From NCBI GenBank assembly GCA_029252555.1, contig JAQXBF010000026.1:1-64000 (forward strand): a stretch of DNA of 64,000 bases, read 5' to 3'. Source of the DNA: Porticoccaceae bacterium. Its GTDB lineage: Bacteria > Pseudomonadota > Gammaproteobacteria > Pseudomonadales > Porticoccaceae. The notes below the pieces were generated by a model. That model made no database searches and was not told the DNA's origin. It was given only the letters and a program-made list of their open reading frames with translations. The position numbers and the translations under genes were made by a program. Shown here in pieces: positions 44,272 to 54,352 of this stretch (its first letter is position 1; each line of letters opens with the position of its first letter).

Positions 44272-44922
44272 ATGAGACTGATTCTGTTAGGTCCACCTGG
44301 TGCAGGCAAAGGCACTCAAGCTCAATTTATTACCGAGAAGTATTCTGTACCACAGATTTCGACCGGTGATATGTTGCGAGCAGCTGTAAAAGCAGAATCT
44401 CAGCTAGGTTTGCAGGTAAAAGATATTATGGCCTCTGGTGGGTTAGTGTCTGACGATCTTATTATTGCTCTGGTCAAAGAGCGTATTACCCAGGCCGACT
44501 GTGCCAATGGTTTTTTATTCGATGGTTTTCCTCGCACCATTCCCCAGGCTCAGGCCCTGGTAGATGCCGGTGTTGATATCCAATATGTAATTGAGATGGC
44601 TGTTGATGATGAGGAGATTGTTGCTCGCCTGAGTGGCCGTCGTGTTCATGAGAATTCTGGCCGTATTTATCATGTTAAGCACAACCCTCCAAAAAATGTA
44701 GGTTTTGATAATGAAACCGGCGAAGCTTTGGTGCAGAGAGAAGATGATCAAGAATCGACAGTTCGCAACCGTTTGAATGTCTACCATGATCAAACTCAAC
44801 CATTGGTAAAGTTTTATACAGACTTTGCAAAAGATACGAAAAATGCGCCGACATTTGCATCAATTAATGGGCTGGGGCAGCTCGATGATGTGCAGGCAAG
44901 AATTGTAAAAATCCTAGGTTAA
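44272..44922 (+). CDS. adk: Adenylate kinase
   Basis: 216 residues, long form. P-loop [14 protein letters not shown]-binding [26 protein letters not shown], and a long LID region ([19 protein letters not shown]) without the zinc-ligand Cys set. It interconverts ATP, AMP and ADP. A terminator follows at 44997-45030. Confidence 0.97.
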   Translation: MRLILLGPPGAGKGTQAQFITEKYSVPQISTGDMLRAAVKAESQLGLQVKDIMASGGLVSDDLIIALVKERITQADCANGFLFDGFPRTIPQAQALVDAGVDIQYVIEMAVDDEEIVARLSGRRVHENSGRIYHVKHNPPKNVGFDNETGEALVQREDDQESTVRNRLNVYHDQTQPLVKFYTDFAKDTKNAPTFASINGLGQLDDVQARIVKILG

Positions 44923-44996
44923 AAGTGTAAAAATTCAGTTTTTGAAAAAACAAATTTTTAACTAAAATTTTAAAAATTAACAAATAATCCATGTAA

Positions 44997-45030
44997 AATT
45001 CACTAAAAAGCCGAAATTAGTGGATTTTTT
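44997..45030 (+). terminator. Rho-independent terminator of adk
   Basis: AATTCACTAA pairs with TTAGTGGATT (one T-G wobble), loop of ten bases, followed by four further T after the stem. The surrounding spacer is very A/T-rich and holds no other recognisable gene. Confidence 0.7.
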
Positions 45031-45112
45031 GCTGTATTTACCCCTTAAAGGTTGCTAAAGCAAATCGCTGGCGATTATGATTCATCTTCAAATAATTACC
45101 TACAGAAGAGCC

Positions 45113-46204
45113 ATGTCAATTCTAGATTCCCTATTAGCCAGGTCACGGAGAGTTCCAGTGAAAAGTTCAGCATCCAAGAGTTCGGCAAAGAAAGCCCCAG
45201 TTACGCCTCCTATTGCCACCCAAGCGCCTGCTGCTAAGGCAACAGTAAAGAAAGCAGTTGCGAAAAAAGCGACTGTTAAGAAAGTAGCAGCTAAAAAACC
45301 CGCCGCAAAAAAAGCAGCGCCTAAAAAGGCAGCTCCTAAGAAGATCGCAGCGAAAAAAGCAGCGCCTAAAAAAGCAGCAGCTAAAAAACCCGCCGCAAAA
45401 AAAGCAGCTCCCAATGCGGTTAGCAAATCTGCAGCGGAAGTTAGCGCACTAAACTCGAAAGTTGCAGCTCAGTTAACTAGAGTGGAAGGTTCACGTAAGA
45501 AAATTGCAGCAGCAAAAGACCGAGTGGCCAAAAAAGCAAATGCGGTTAGCCGCAAGTCTTTGGCAGCGGCCCGGAAAGATTTTAAATCGACCAATGGCAA
45601 ATTGAAGACTCTGCAAGAACAAGTCAAACAAGCCAAGTCTGCTCAACGAATTGCTCAGATTCTGGAAGGCGTAGCCAGTGCCCAAGCAAAAAATACTGCT
45701 TCAGTGGCTACCCGAGCTGCGAGCTTAGAGAAAAAATCCAAAGCGGACCTGACTGCTGCACTGGCAAAGTTTGAAGCCAAATGGTTGAAAGCACGCGCGG
45801 CAGCAAATGCGAAAAAAGTAAAAGCGGCTGAGAAAGCTGCTGCTGCCAACGTTAAAGCGGCAGAAAAGAAAGCAGCTTCTAAGGTGAAAGCTGAAACAGC
45901 GAAAGCCAATGCCAAGCCTAAAAAGAAGGCCGTAGCTAAAAAGCCTGCAGTTAAGAAATTAGTAGCTAAAAAACCAGCGGCTAAAAGACCAGTGGCTAAA
46001 AGACCAGTGGCCAAGAAAGCTGTAGCTAAGAAAGCGGCGGCTAAAAAAATAGCTCCTAAAAAGGCAGCTGCTAAAAAGGCGACAGTTAAGAAAGCGGTAG
46101 TCAAAAAAACTGTAGCTAAAAAATCAGCGTCAAAGAAGCCGGCAGCTAAGAAAGCCGTTGCGAAAAACTCTGCAGCGAAAAAGGCGACTGCCAAGAAATC
46201 CTGA
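45113..46204 (+). CDS. Histone-H1-like/AlgP-like Lys-Ala-rich DNA-binding protein
   Basis: 363 residues from ATG 45113 (an ATG 12 codons earlier has no ribosome site). Three parts are visible: an N-terminal AAKK/KPAAKK repeat region (about 25-110), a central coiled-coil-like domain rich in Ala, Lys and Glu (about 115-270, KVAAQLTRVEGSRKKIAAAKD), and a second KKPAAKR-type tail to the end. Part of the first repeat region is an exact duplicate displaced 90 bases (45287 and 45377). Lys-rich tails compact DNA; AlgP in Pseudomonas is the nearest known analogue. It lies between adk and tsaB, which are adjacent in Pseudomonas. Confidence 0.88.
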   Translation: MSILDSLLARSRRVPVKSSASKSSAKKAPVTPPIATQAPAAKATVKKAVAKKATVKKVAAKKPAAKKAAPKKAAPKKIAAKKAAPKKAAAKKPAAKKAAPNAVSKSAAEVSALNSKVAAQLTRVEGSRKKIAAAKDRVAKKANAVSRKSLAAARKDFKSTNGKLKTLQEQVKQAKSAQRIAQILEGVASAQAKNTASVATRAASLEKKSKADLTAALAKFEAKWLKARAAANAKKVKAAEKAAAANVKAAEKKAASKVKAETAKANAKPKKKAVAKKPAVKKLVAKKPAAKRPVAKRPVAKKAVAKKAAAKKIAPKKAAAKKATVKKAVVKKTVAKKSASKKPAAKKAVAKNSAAKKATAKKS

Positions 46205-46228
46205 TAGTGTAATTGGCCTTAGACCTGT

Positions 46229-46261
46229 AAAATCCCTCACCTCTGGTGGGGGATTTTTTTT
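46229..46261 (+). terminator. Rho-independent terminator of the histone-like gene
   Basis: AAATCCCTCACC/GGTGGGGGATTT stem with a TCT loop and a run of eight T. It lies between the histone-like stop and the tsaB start. Confidence 0.85.
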
Positions 46262-46284
46262 GCCCGTTGATTAATGGATTTATA

Positions 46285-46992
46285 ATGACATCATTTCTAG
46301 CTATCGAGACCTCTACACCAGCCTGCTCTGTTGCATTGCAAGCTGGTGGCTTATTGATTTCCTGTTATTCTGAAGAGCCCCGCTCTCACACTAAATTGGT
46401 GATGGCAATGGTCAATGAGCTACTAGCGGAAGCCAAGATATCGGTTCAGCAGCTGAATGGAATTGGCGTCACCATAGGCCCCGGATCATTTACTGGCCTG
46501 CGTATTGGCTTTGCCACTGTGCAAGGTCTAGCTTTTGCTGCAGACATCCCTGTTGTGGCTATCTCTACAATGGAGACCTTGGTGGCTACCTACCTGCGCT
46601 CTCAATGTGCCGATCAAAAAAATGAGGGCAAGATAATAGTCTCGGTGCTGGATGCGCGTATGGGAGAGTTCAATCTGGGTTGCTATCAGGTGACTGCCGG
46701 TGGCAAGCTTGGGTCGTTGGCGGCTGATCAGTTATTGGATGCACAGCAAGCGATGATATTTATTGAAAAACATCAGCCACAGATGATTGTAGGTGAGGCA
46801 GGTCAGCTACTTACTGAACATCCGGTTTGGGCGGCAAAATACGCACCGGTTTTCCCAGCCGCGGTTGATGTTTTGGCCATGACTGCTGCAGCTCATGCTA
46901 GTGGCTTGGCGCAGCCGATAGAGTCAATTGAGCTTGTATACCTGCGCGGCACTGATGCCTGGCAGAAAAGAAAACGTCTGAGGGCAGTTTAG
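46285..46992 (+). CDS. tsaB: tRNA threonylcarbamoyladenosine biosynthesis protein TsaB
   Basis: 235 residues from the ATG at 46285 (upstream in-frame starts fall within the terminator). AIETSTPACSVAL, SHTKLVMAMVNELL, GPGSFTGLRIG and VSVLDARMGEFNLGCY are all TsaB hallmarks. It lacks the metal-binding His of TsaD, as expected. It forms the complex with TsaD and TsaE that makes the t6A base of tRNAs. Confidence 0.95.
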   Translation: MTSFLAIETSTPACSVALQAGGLLISCYSEEPRSHTKLVMAMVNELLAEAKISVQQLNGIGVTIGPGSFTGLRIGFATVQGLAFAADIPVVAISTMETLVATYLRSQCADQKNEGKIIVSVLDARMGEFNLGCYQVTAGGKLGSLAADQLLDAQQAMIFIEKHQPQMIVGEAGQLLTEHPVWAAKYAPVFPAAVDVLAMTAAAHASGLAQPIESIELVYLRGTDAWQKRKRLRAV

Positions 46993-46995
46993 ATT

Positions 46996-47790
46996 ATGGA
47001 TATGGTACAGGCCATTTGGCTGGCAGTGATTCAGGGACTGTCCGAATTTTTACCGATTTCAAGTTCGGCGCACCTGATACTGCCGTCGCAGGTTTTAGGC
47101 TGGCCTGATCAGGGCCTGGCATTTGATGTCGCAGTGCATGTGGGCTCATTTGTTGCTGTGATGATTTACTTTCGCGCTGATATTAAACAATTAATTATCG
47201 CTTGGTTTCAGAGCCTGGGCTGTGATAGCAGCTCAGAAAGTAACCTGGCTTGGTGTATTATTCTCGGTACTATTCCAGCGGGATTAGCGGGCTTGCTACT
47301 GGGTGATTATATCGAAGCCAATTTGCGATCTATGGCAGTCATTGCCGCCACCACGATAGGCTTTGGTCTCCTTTTAGGTTGGGCAGACCACAGCCATAGG
47401 GGTTCAAAGACGCTGGAGCATCTAACCTGGAGAACCGCTCTTGTTGTAGGAGCAGCCCAGGCACTGGCGTTGATACCAGGCACCTCAAGATCAGGTGTGA
47501 CCATGACCGCTGCTCTTGCCCTTGGCTTTGATCGCACTACTGCCGCACGCTTTTCGTTTTTATTGGCTATTCCGATTATTGCACTTAGCGGTGGTTACAA
47601 AGCTTTACAGCTACTTGGGCAAGACTCTGTAGCTTGGCCTGAAATACTGGTTGGGACCGCATTATCTGGGCTTACTGCTTATCTATGCATCCATAGTTTT
47701 CTACGCTTGGTTGAGCGAGTGGGGATGATGCCCTTTGTGATTTATCGCCTTTTGTTGGGTGCATTTTTAATGTACCTGATAGGGAGCTAG
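46996..47790 (+). CDS. uppP: Undecaprenyl-diphosphatase
   Basis: 264 residues, about eight membrane helices. QGLSEFLPISSSAHLIL with the catalytic Glu and Ser residues near the N-terminus and PGTSRSGVTMTAALALGFDR in the middle are the UppP signatures. It recycles the lipid carrier for peptidoglycan synthesis. It follows tsaB by three bases. Confidence 0.96.
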   Translation: MDMVQAIWLAVIQGLSEFLPISSSAHLILPSQVLGWPDQGLAFDVAVHVGSFVAVMIYFRADIKQLIIAWFQSLGCDSSSESNLAWCIILGTIPAGLAGLLLGDYIEANLRSMAVIAATTIGFGLLLGWADHSHRGSKTLEHLTWRTALVVGAAQALALIPGTSRSGVTMTAALALGFDRTTAARFSFLLAIPIIALSGGYKALQLLGQDSVAWPEILVGTALSGLTAYLCIHSFLRLVERVGMMPFVIYRLLLGAFLMYLIGS

Positions 47791-47797
47791 CGCAAAG

Positions 47798-48700
47798 ATG
47801 GTACAGGCCAACACGGCGTTTATTGGACTAGGTGTGATGGGCTACCCCATGGCTGGGTGGCTGAGTCGTAATGGCCATAAGGTAACAGTCTACAATCGAA
47901 CCCCTGAAATGGCCGCGCGCTGGGTCGAGGAACATGCAGGTGAACTGGCGCAGACTCCGGGCGCGGCGGCGGCGGGCGCTGATATTATTTTTGTCTGTGT
48001 TGGCAATGACGACGATGTTAGAGAAGTAGTGTTGGGCGAGCAGGCTGTGATGAGCGGTATTAAAGTCGGTGCCTTGCTGGTTGACCACACCACTACCTCG
48101 GCAGAATTGGCCAAAGAGTTGGCAGCTCATTCCCAAGCAGCTGGCTGTGGATTTATTGATGCGCCAGTGTCTGGCGGGCAACAGGGCGCAGAGAATGGTC
48201 AGTTAACAGTGATGTGTGGGGGCGAAGCTAGTCACTTCAATCAGGCGCAGCCGTTAATGGCTTGTTATGCTAAAGCCGTGCAGTTAATGGGCCCCAGTGG
48301 TAGTGGCCAGCTGTGCAAGATGGTCAATCAAATCTGTATTGCCGGGCTAGTGCAGGGCCTGGCTGAGGGTTTGAATTTTGCTGAGCGAGCGGGTCTTGAT
48401 GCCCATCAGGTGATTGAGGTAATTAGCAAAGGTGCGGCGCAATCCTGGCAGATGGAAAATCGTTACAAGACCATGCTGGCTGGTGAATATAATCATGGCT
48501 TTGCCGTGGAGTGGATGCGCAAGGATCTGGCCTTTGCTTTGGCAGAGGCAAAACGTAATGGCACTGAGTTGCCGGTAACCGAGCTGGTTGATCAGTATTA
48601 CGCCGAGGTTCAGGAGTTAGGGGGTGACAGATGGGATACCTCAAGTCTGCTGGCTAGGCTTGTGTCACGTATTAATACGCAAACAGACAACAAAGGATGA
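47798..48700 (+). CDS. NAD(P)-dependent beta-hydroxyacid dehydrogenase (3-hydroxyisobutyrate dehydrogenase-like)
   Basis: 300 residues. FIGLGVMGYPMAGWLSRNGH (cofactor loop), DAPVSGGQQGAENGQLTVMCGG (substrate site) and KMVNQICIAGLVQGLAEG with the catalytic Lys identify the family. Members include 3-hydroxyisobutyrate, tartronate-semialdehyde and glyoxylate/succinic-semialdehyde reductases. The exact substrate cannot be told. Co-oriented with uppP (seven bases) and the aminopeptidase. Confidence 0.92.
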   Translation: MVQANTAFIGLGVMGYPMAGWLSRNGHKVTVYNRTPEMAARWVEEHAGELAQTPGAAAAGADIIFVCVGNDDDVREVVLGEQAVMSGIKVGALLVDHTTTSAELAKELAAHSQAAGCGFIDAPVSGGQQGAENGQLTVMCGGEASHFNQAQPLMACYAKAVQLMGPSGSGQLCKMVNQICIAGLVQGLAEGLNFAERAGLDAHQVIEVISKGAAQSWQMENRYKTMLAGEYNHGFAVEWMRKDLAFALAEAKRNGTELPVTELVDQYYAEVQELGGDRWDTSSLLARLVSRINTQTDNKG

Positions 48701-48705
48701 TTGAT

Positions 48706-50019
48706 ATGACCGATAAGGTCCAAGAATACAATCTTGGTTTAGGGGCGTTTCTCGATGCCTCACCAACGCCGTTTCATGCGGTATCAAGTATGAGCAAATT
48801 GCTGGAAGAGACAGGGTTTACCGGCTTGGATGAATCTCAGCCCTGGGCATTAACGCCTGGCGCTAAGCATTACGTTACCCGCAATGGATCATCAATTATT
48901 GCCTTTGTTGTGGGCTCTGAACCCTTAGCCAAGTCTGGTATGAGGCTGGCCGGTGCGCATACAGACAGCCCATGCCTGATGGTTAAGCCACAACCAGAAA
49001 TTAATAAAGCGGGTTATTTTCAACTGGGGGTAGAGGTTTATGGTGGCGCCCTGTTAAACCCTTGGTTTGATCGTGACCTGTCAATTGCTGGCCGCCTGGT
49101 TTACCGCGATGTTGACCAGCAGCTTAAACAGACCATTGTGGACTTTAAACAGCCCGTGGCGATGATTCCCAGTCTGGCTATCCATCTGGATCGTGAGGCC
49201 AACAGCGGCCGCACGGTCAATGCCCAGACCGATATTCCCCCGGTGATGATGCTGGCCCCGGCTGGCATTGACAAGACCGATTTTCGGGCCCTTTTAGCAG
49301 AGAAATTTTTACCCGTTAAATCTGAAGTACTAGACTTTGAACTCTGCCTCTACGATACCCAGCCAGCGGCTATGGTGGGTTTAAAGCAGGAGTTTTTAGC
49401 CTCCGCACGGTTAGATAATCTTCTTAGCTGTTATGTGGCTACCCAGGCGCTATTGCAGGCAGATGGAACCAACACCAGCCTGATTGTGTGTAATGACCAT
49501 GAAGAGGTTGGCAGCGTCTCTGCCATAGGTGCAGATGGGCCATTCCTGGAGGCAGTGATCGAGCGGATTGTGCAAGCGGAGAGCCGCAGTAGTATTAATT
49601 CCGTGTTGGACGGGTCATTAATGATCTCTTGTGACAATGCCCATGCGGCACACCCAAACTTTGCTGAAAAACACGATGGCGCTCATATGCCAGTGTTAAA
49701 TGGTGGGCCAGTTATCAAAGTGAACGTCAAACAGCGCTATGCCACCACGAGTTTAACCTCCAGTTTATTTAGGCAGCTCTGTGCTGATGTTGATGTGCCA
49801 GTGCAAACATTTGTCTCGCGCAGTGATTTGGGTTGTGGCAGTACTATTGGCCCTATTACCTCATCTAGATTGGGTGTGCCCACTCTGGACGTGGGTATCC
49901 CACAGTTGGCTATGCACTCCTGTCGCGAGGTGACGGGCTCTCAGGACCCAGTGCGCCTAACTCAGGTGTTAGAGGCCTTTTTTAATAAGCCGGGGCAATT
50001 AGCCATAGAGGTTGAGTAG
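48706..50019 (+). CDS. apeB: M18 family aminopeptidase
   Basis: 437 residues from the ATG at 48706, eight bases after AAAGGA. Metal and catalytic motifs: GAHTDSPCLMVKP (His, Asp), NDHEEVGSVSAIGADG (Glu-Glu), CDNAHAAHPNF and the C-terminal LAMHSCREVTGSQD (His). It is a zinc aminopeptidase acting on peptides with N-terminal acidic or apolar residues. ApeB is the Pseudomonas name. Confidence 0.94.
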   Translation: MTDKVQEYNLGLGAFLDASPTPFHAVSSMSKLLEETGFTGLDESQPWALTPGAKHYVTRNGSSIIAFVVGSEPLAKSGMRLAGAHTDSPCLMVKPQPEINKAGYFQLGVEVYGGALLNPWFDRDLSIAGRLVYRDVDQQLKQTIVDFKQPVAMIPSLAIHLDREANSGRTVNAQTDIPPVMMLAPAGIDKTDFRALLAEKFLPVKSEVLDFELCLYDTQPAAMVGLKQEFLASARLDNLLSCYVATQALLQADGTNTSLIVCNDHEEVGSVSAIGADGPFLEAVIERIVQAESRSSINSVLDGSLMISCDNAHAAHPNFAEKHDGAHMPVLNGGPVIKVNVKQRYATTSLTSSLFRQLCADVDVPVQTFVSRSDLGCGSTIGPITSSRLGVPTLDVGIPQLAMHSCREVTGSQDPVRLTQVLEAFFNKPGQLAIEVE

Positions 50020-50087
50020 TCGATTGACTATCATAACGTCCCTGCGTTAGTAGCAGATATCAAGTCATAGTATATGAGCCAGCATTT

Positions 50088-51095
50088 ATGAGCGAGAAGC
50101 GTGTTTTAACCGGTATCACCACATCTGGTACACCGCACTTAGGCAACTATGTGGGTGCCATTAGGCCAGCCATTGAAGCCAGCCTGACGGGTGAGTTCGA
50201 ATCATTTTTCTTTTTGGCAGATTACCATGCCCTGATCAAGGCTCAGGACCCGAATCTTGTGCATCAGTCTACTCTTGAGATTGCAGCAGCCTGGTTAGCA
50301 CTGGGTCTGGATACGGATAAGGTGATTTTCTATCGGCAGTCGGATATCCCAGAAATTCCAGAGCTGACTTGGTTGCTAACTTGCATGACGGCCAAGGGTA
50401 TGATGAACCGCGCCCATGCCTACAAAGGAGCGGTTCAAGCCAATATAGAAGCGGGTGAAGACGAGGATATGGCGATTACTATGGGCCTGTTTAGCTACCC
50501 CATCTTAATGGCTGCAGATATTCTGATGTTTAACGCCCATAAGATTCCTGTGGGCCGCGACCAGATTCAGCATGTTGAGATGGCGCGCGATATTGCCCAG
50601 CGTTTTAACCACCATTATGGCGAGCATTTTGTTCTGCCTGCGGCGCAGTTGGACGATGATGTGGCTATTCTACAGGGTCTGGACGGCCGCAAAATGAGCA
50701 AGAGCTACGGCAATACTATTCCGTTATTTTTGACGGAGAAGAAGCTGAAGAAGTATATCAACAAGATTAAGACCAATTTGTTGGAGCCGGGTGAGCCAAA
50801 AGATCCTGATGACTCGGCGGTGTTTCAAATCTGGCAGGCGTTTGCCAGTCAGGGTCAGATTGCCGAGATGCGATCGGAGTTTGCCAACGGCATTGCTTGG
50901 GGTGAAGCTAAGCGTCAGCTGTTTGAGCTGGTCAATGAACAGCTAAAGGAGCCCCGCGAAGAATATCTGCGTTTGCTGGAGAACCCCGCTGAGGTCGAAG
51001 CCGTATTACAGGTAGGTGCGGTGAAAGCGCGAGATCATAGTTCCAAGCTTGTCGCCAAGGTGCGCAGTGCCGTGGGTATTAGGCCTCTCGGTTAG
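50088..51095 (+). CDS. trpS: Tryptophanyl-tRNA synthetase
   Basis: 335 residues, class [17 protein letters not shown] holds the HIGH-type motif and [18 protein letters not shown] the KMSKS loop. [26 protein letters not shown] is typical of TrpRS. It charges tRNA-Trp with tryptophan. Confidence 0.97.
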   Translation: MSEKRVLTGITTSGTPHLGNYVGAIRPAIEASLTGEFESFFFLADYHALIKAQDPNLVHQSTLEIAAAWLALGLDTDKVIFYRQSDIPEIPELTWLLTCMTAKGMMNRAHAYKGAVQANIEAGEDEDMAITMGLFSYPILMAADILMFNAHKIPVGRDQIQHVEMARDIAQRFNHHYGEHFVLPAAQLDDDVAILQGLDGRKMSKSYGNTIPLFLTEKKLKKYINKIKTNLLEPGEPKDPDDSAVFQIWQAFASQGQIAEMRSEFANGIAWGEAKRQLFELVNEQLKEPREEYLRLLENPAEVEAVLQVGAVKARDHSSKLVAKVRSAVGIRPLG

Positions 51096-51219
51096 TTTTT
51101 AGTCTGGTTGCGGGAGCCTCTTGCTGTATACTGCTCGCGTAATTTTGGTCACTTTTATCAAACACATTGGTCTGTGTTGATAAATCTTTATGGGAATAAT
51201 GAGTCTTATGGGAACAACA

Positions 51220-51645
51220 ATGAGTCATCTAAGAATTTTTGCTTTAATCGCCACTGCCTGTGTTGCCCTGATGGGTTGTAGCGCGAAAGAAAAATCGGAA
51301 TTAACGGCGGCTCAGGAAGCGGCTGTTGCAGAACGCATTGCACCTGTGGGTCATGTGGTTAAATCTGGCCAGGTGGTAGCAGTTGCCTCTACTGGTGGCA
51401 CAGAGCGTTCAGGTAGTGATGTTTATGGCACCAACTGCATGGCATGTCACACTTCTGGCATTGCCGGCGCGCCTATGTTTGGCGATTCAGGAGCCTGGGC
51501 GACGCGCCTGGCCCAGGGCATTGAAACTGTGTACAGCAATGCAATCAATGGTATCAATGGAATGCCAGCGCGTGGCACTTGCATGGATTGTAGCGACGAC
51601 GAAGTGATTGCTGCAATTAACTATATTCTGGATAACAGCAAGTAA
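51220..51645 (+). CDS. Lipoprotein cytochrome c5
   Basis: 141 residues from the ATG at 51220, chosen because GGGA precedes it and it begins at a typical signal peptide; ATG codons at 51190, 51199 and 51208 are possible. The lipobox is ALMGC, so it is lipid-anchored. The heme motif CMACH and axial Met (GMPARGTCMDCSDDE) follow; the extra CMDC disulfide is typical of cytochrome c5. It would carry electrons at the membrane. A terminator follows at 51664. Confidence 0.93.
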   Translation: MSHLRIFALIATACVALMGCSAKEKSELTAAQEAAVAERIAPVGHVVKSGQVVAVASTGGTERSGSDVYGTNCMACHTSGIAGAPMFGDSGAWATRLAQGIETVYSNAINGINGMPARGTCMDCSDDEVIAAINYILDNSK

Positions 51646-51663
51646 GTTTTGAGACTAAAAAAA

Positions 51664-51696
51664 CGCACTTTCTTGATTAGAGAGTGCGGTTTTTTT
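51664..51696 (+). terminator. Rho-independent terminator of the cytochrome c5 gene
   Basis: CGCACTTTCT pairs with AGAGAGTGCG (one wobble), loop TGATT, followed by seven T. A-run on the left (51657-51663) lets it also serve the convergent pckA transcript. Confidence 0.85.
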
Positions 51697-51739
51697 CGCC
51701 TGTTGCTTTCTTGCCGGCCTTCTATCCAGATTTGTTAAC

Positions 51740-53287
51740 TCAGGCCTTGGGGCCTGCATCAATAATGTCTTGAGAGGGCGCAAAGCTGACAATATTCTCA
51801 ACAAATAGCTTGGCTAATTTTACTGCCTGCTCGTCATAGTCAGCAGTGCTATCCCAGTTGTTGCGCGGATTCAGATAGGATTTATCCACCCCTGCAATCT
51901 TTAAGGGAATATCCAGATTTAGCAAGTCTAGGTGCTCAGTGGCGGCATTTTCCAATGAACCATTGGTAATTGCAGTAACCACGGCTCGGGTAATCGGAAT
52001 AGGGAAGCGATTGCCAGTGCCTTTAGCGCCTCCAGACCCGCCGGTCCAGCCGGTGTTAACCAGATAGACCTTAGAGCCAAACTCTTCGATTCGCTTCATT
52101 AATAGTTCTGCGTAGACGCTAGCGGGGCGAGGCATAAATGGCGCACCAAAACAGGTAGAGAATGTTGGGTGTATTCCTGCTTCACCACCCACTTCTGTGG
52201 AGCCAACCCGCGCGGTATATCCGCTTAAGAAATGATAAGCTGCCGCTTCTTTTGATAACAGCGATACGGGCGGTAATACACCGGTAACATCGCAGGTTAA
52301 GAAAATAATATTCTTTGGCTCACCAGCTTGATTGTCTTCGCAGCGTTTTTCCACATGTTCCAGAGGGTAGCTACAGCGGCCATTTTCCGAAATGCTGGTG
52401 TCGCAGTAATCAGCGAGACGCGTTTTCTCGCCCATAACGACGTTTTCAACAATTGCCCCAAACTTGATTGCTTCCCAGATGACGGGCTCGTTTTTCTGGC
52501 TTAGGTCGATGGTCTTGGCATAACAGCCACCTTCCAGATTAAAGACGGTGCCACGGCCCCAGCCATGTTCGTCATCACCAATCAAGAAACGATCAGGGTC
52601 TGCGGACAGGGTAGTTTTACCTGTGCCGGATAGGCCAAAAAATAATGCGGTATCACCATCATCGCCAACATTAGATGCACAGTGCATAGGCATCACATCC
52701 TTTTCTGGCAGCAGGAAGTTTTGCACAGAGAACATGGCTTTCTTCATCTCACCCGCATACTTCATACCAGCCAGCAATACTTTGCGCTTGGCGAAATTGA
52801 TAATCACTACACCCTCACTATTGGTGCCATCACGCTCTGGGTCGCAGACAAAGTCTGCAGCGTGGAGAATTTTCCACTCTTCCTTAGCGGCGTGATTATA
52901 TTTTTTGGCACGGATAAACATATTGCGGCCGAACAGGCCATGCCAGGCGGTTTCTGTGGTGACTTTAACGGGTATATAATGGTTTGAATCCTGCCCCACA
53001 TGGAGGTGAGAGACAAAGCGCTCTTTGTCGGCTATGTAGTCAGAAACACGACTCCATAAAGCATCAAATATATCGGCTGAGATGGGCCTATTGACTGAGC
53101 CCCAGTCGATGGCATCAGATGAACTGGGCTCATCGACGATAAAGCGGTCGGCGGGGGATCGGCCACTGCGCTGGCCGGTGGTGGTAACCAGTGCTCCAGT
53201 GCTGCCGAGCCTGCCTTCACCTCGTTGAATTGCAATTTCTACGAGCTCGCTAGAGCCCAAATCTAAATGAATTTGTGCTTCGGCCAT
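51740..53287 (-). CDS. pckA: Phosphoenolpyruvate carboxykinase (ATP)
   Basis: 515 residues. The kinase-1a motif [14 protein letters not shown], the metal-binding IGDDEHGWG and the substrate segment [16 protein letters not shown] are complete. [15 protein letters not shown] and [20 protein letters not shown] are family-specific. It converts oxaloacetate to PEP for gluconeogenesis, useful when growing on acids and acyl-CoA products. The order pckA-hslO-hslR-yrfG is conserved. Confidence 0.97.
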   Translation of the reverse strand: MAEAQIHLDLGSSELVEIAIQRGEGRLGSTGALVTTTGQRSGRSPADRFIVDEPSSSDAIDWGSVNRPISADIFDALWSRVSDYIADKERFVSHLHVGQDSNHYIPVKVTTETAWHGLFGRNMFIRAKKYNHAAKEEWKILHAADFVCDPERDGTNSEGVVIINFAKRKVLLAGMKYAGEMKKAMFSVQNFLLPEKDVMPMHCASNVGDDGDTALFFGLSGTGKTTLSADPDRFLIGDDEHGWGRGTVFNLEGGCYAKTIDLSQKNEPVIWEAIKFGAIVENVVMGEKTRLADYCDTSISENGRCSYPLEHVEKRCEDNQAGEPKNIIFLTCDVTGVLPPVSLLSKEAAAYHFLSGYTARVGSTEVGGEAGIHPTFSTCFGAPFMPRPASVYAELLMKRIEEFGSKVYLVNTGWTGGSGGAKGTGNRFPIPITRAVVTAITNGSLENAATEHLDLLNLDIPLKIAGVDKSYLNPRNNWDSTADYDEQAVKLAKLFVENIVSFAPSQDIIDAGPKA

Positions 53288-53443
53288 TCTCTTCCTCTCT
53301 TCCCAAAGTGAAAAAAATAAATTTTAGGGATCTTCCGATCTCGAGCCATATTATGCCAGAAACTAGCTAGGCGAATGCCATTTTTAAATGACCCTCAGCA
53401 ATACCCGACATCAGGATAGTTGATTGGACTTAAATCTTCAGGG

Positions 53444-54313
53444 TTAATGAAGTGTTGGCTTATCCTGCCTGAACATTTCTTTGACCTGCTGTTCATTAAA
53501 CTGATACTGCTCGTCGCAGAACTCACAGGTGATCAAGACTGACCCCTGTTCCTCGACAATATCCAGCACCTCTGGGGCCCCCAGGGAGACAAGCGCCCGC
53601 TCTGTACGCTGTCTAGAGCAACTGCAAAAGAAGTTTAAATGCTGAGGTTCAAACAGCCGCACGCCATCTTCATGGAACAGCCTATAGAGCTGCTCGCTAT
53701 GAGGCAGATTTAGCTGTTCTTCAGTTTTTAAGGTGTCCAAAAGGGCGCTAATATGCTGCCAATCTGCGTCAATTTTTTCGTGATCTTCACTGCTTGGCAT
53801 CTGCTGAATAAGTACTCCTGAGGCGACCTGCTGATTGGCGCATAGCTTGATCTGAGTGGGTAGCTGTTCTGACTGATCAAAGTAATGCTCCAAACATTCA
53901 CTGAGATGATCGGCATCAAGAGGCACAATGCCTTGATAGCGCTCTCCACCTTCTGGCTCAATGGTGATGGCTAGGGTGGCGCTGCCCAAAAAGCCCTGCA
54001 GGTTTTGGGCATTGGCAGCGGCATCCAGATCGCCACGAACAATGCCCCGCAGCTTATCGCCCTGAGTGCACTCGGCCATAATCGTTTTTAGCGGCCCGGC
54101 CCCTGTAGCCTGAATGGTAATAATACCTGGATATTTTAAAGTTGCGCTGAGTAAACTGGCGGCAACCAAAAACTCGCCGAAGAGTGCAGCTACTGATTCA
54201 GGGTATTTTTGTTGCGCGATAATGGCCTGATAGCTGCTGACTAGCGAGCTTATTTCGCCGCGAATATCAGTGCCATCAAAGAGGAATTTTTGCAGGGTAT
54301 CATGATCTGTCAT
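53444..54313 (-). CDS. hslO: Redox-regulated chaperonin Hsp33
   Basis: 289 residues from the ATG at 54313; a TTG seven codons earlier is not needed. The C-terminal zinc-switch holds two Cys pairs, FFCSCSRQR and CEFCDEQYQF. The N-terminal dimer domain shows SLVSSYQAIIAQQKYP and TIQATGAGPLKTIMAEC. On oxidation and heat, disulfides form and the protein becomes an active holdase. Confidence 0.95.
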   Translation of the reverse strand: MTDHDTLQKFLFDGTDIRGEISSLVSSYQAIIAQQKYPESVAALFGEFLVAASLLSATLKYPGIITIQATGAGPLKTIMAECTQGDKLRGIVRGDLDAAANAQNLQGFLGSATLAITIEPEGGERYQGIVPLDADHLSECLEHYFDQSEQLPTQIKLCANQQVASGVLIQQMPSSEDHEKIDADWQHISALLDTLKTEEQLNLPHSEQLYRLFHEDGVRLFEPQHLNFFCSCSRQRTERALVSLGAPEVLDIVEEQGSVLITCEFCDEQYQFNEQQVKEMFRQDKPTLH

Positions 54314-54352
54314 AGGCCGCGCATTGTACTGCAATATTGGGCAGCGGGAATC

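Noticed and set aside
45077-45112. Upstream ATG giving a 12-residue extension of the histone-like protein
   Set aside because: No ribosome site and the extension (MIHLQIITYRRA) lies in the A/T-rich spacer; the ATG at 45113 begins the natural sequence.
45655-46194. Long open frame on the minus strand opposite the histone-like gene (Ala/Phe/Leu-rich)
   Set aside because: It is the mirror of Lys-Ala codons (AAR/GCN read backwards) and has no independent gene features.
53331-53341. TCTTCCGATCT in the spacer upstream of pckA matches the end of a common sequencing adapter
   Set aside because: The match is only 11 bases, the flanks do not continue the adapter, and the surrounding gene order is normal, so chance is the simpler explanation.
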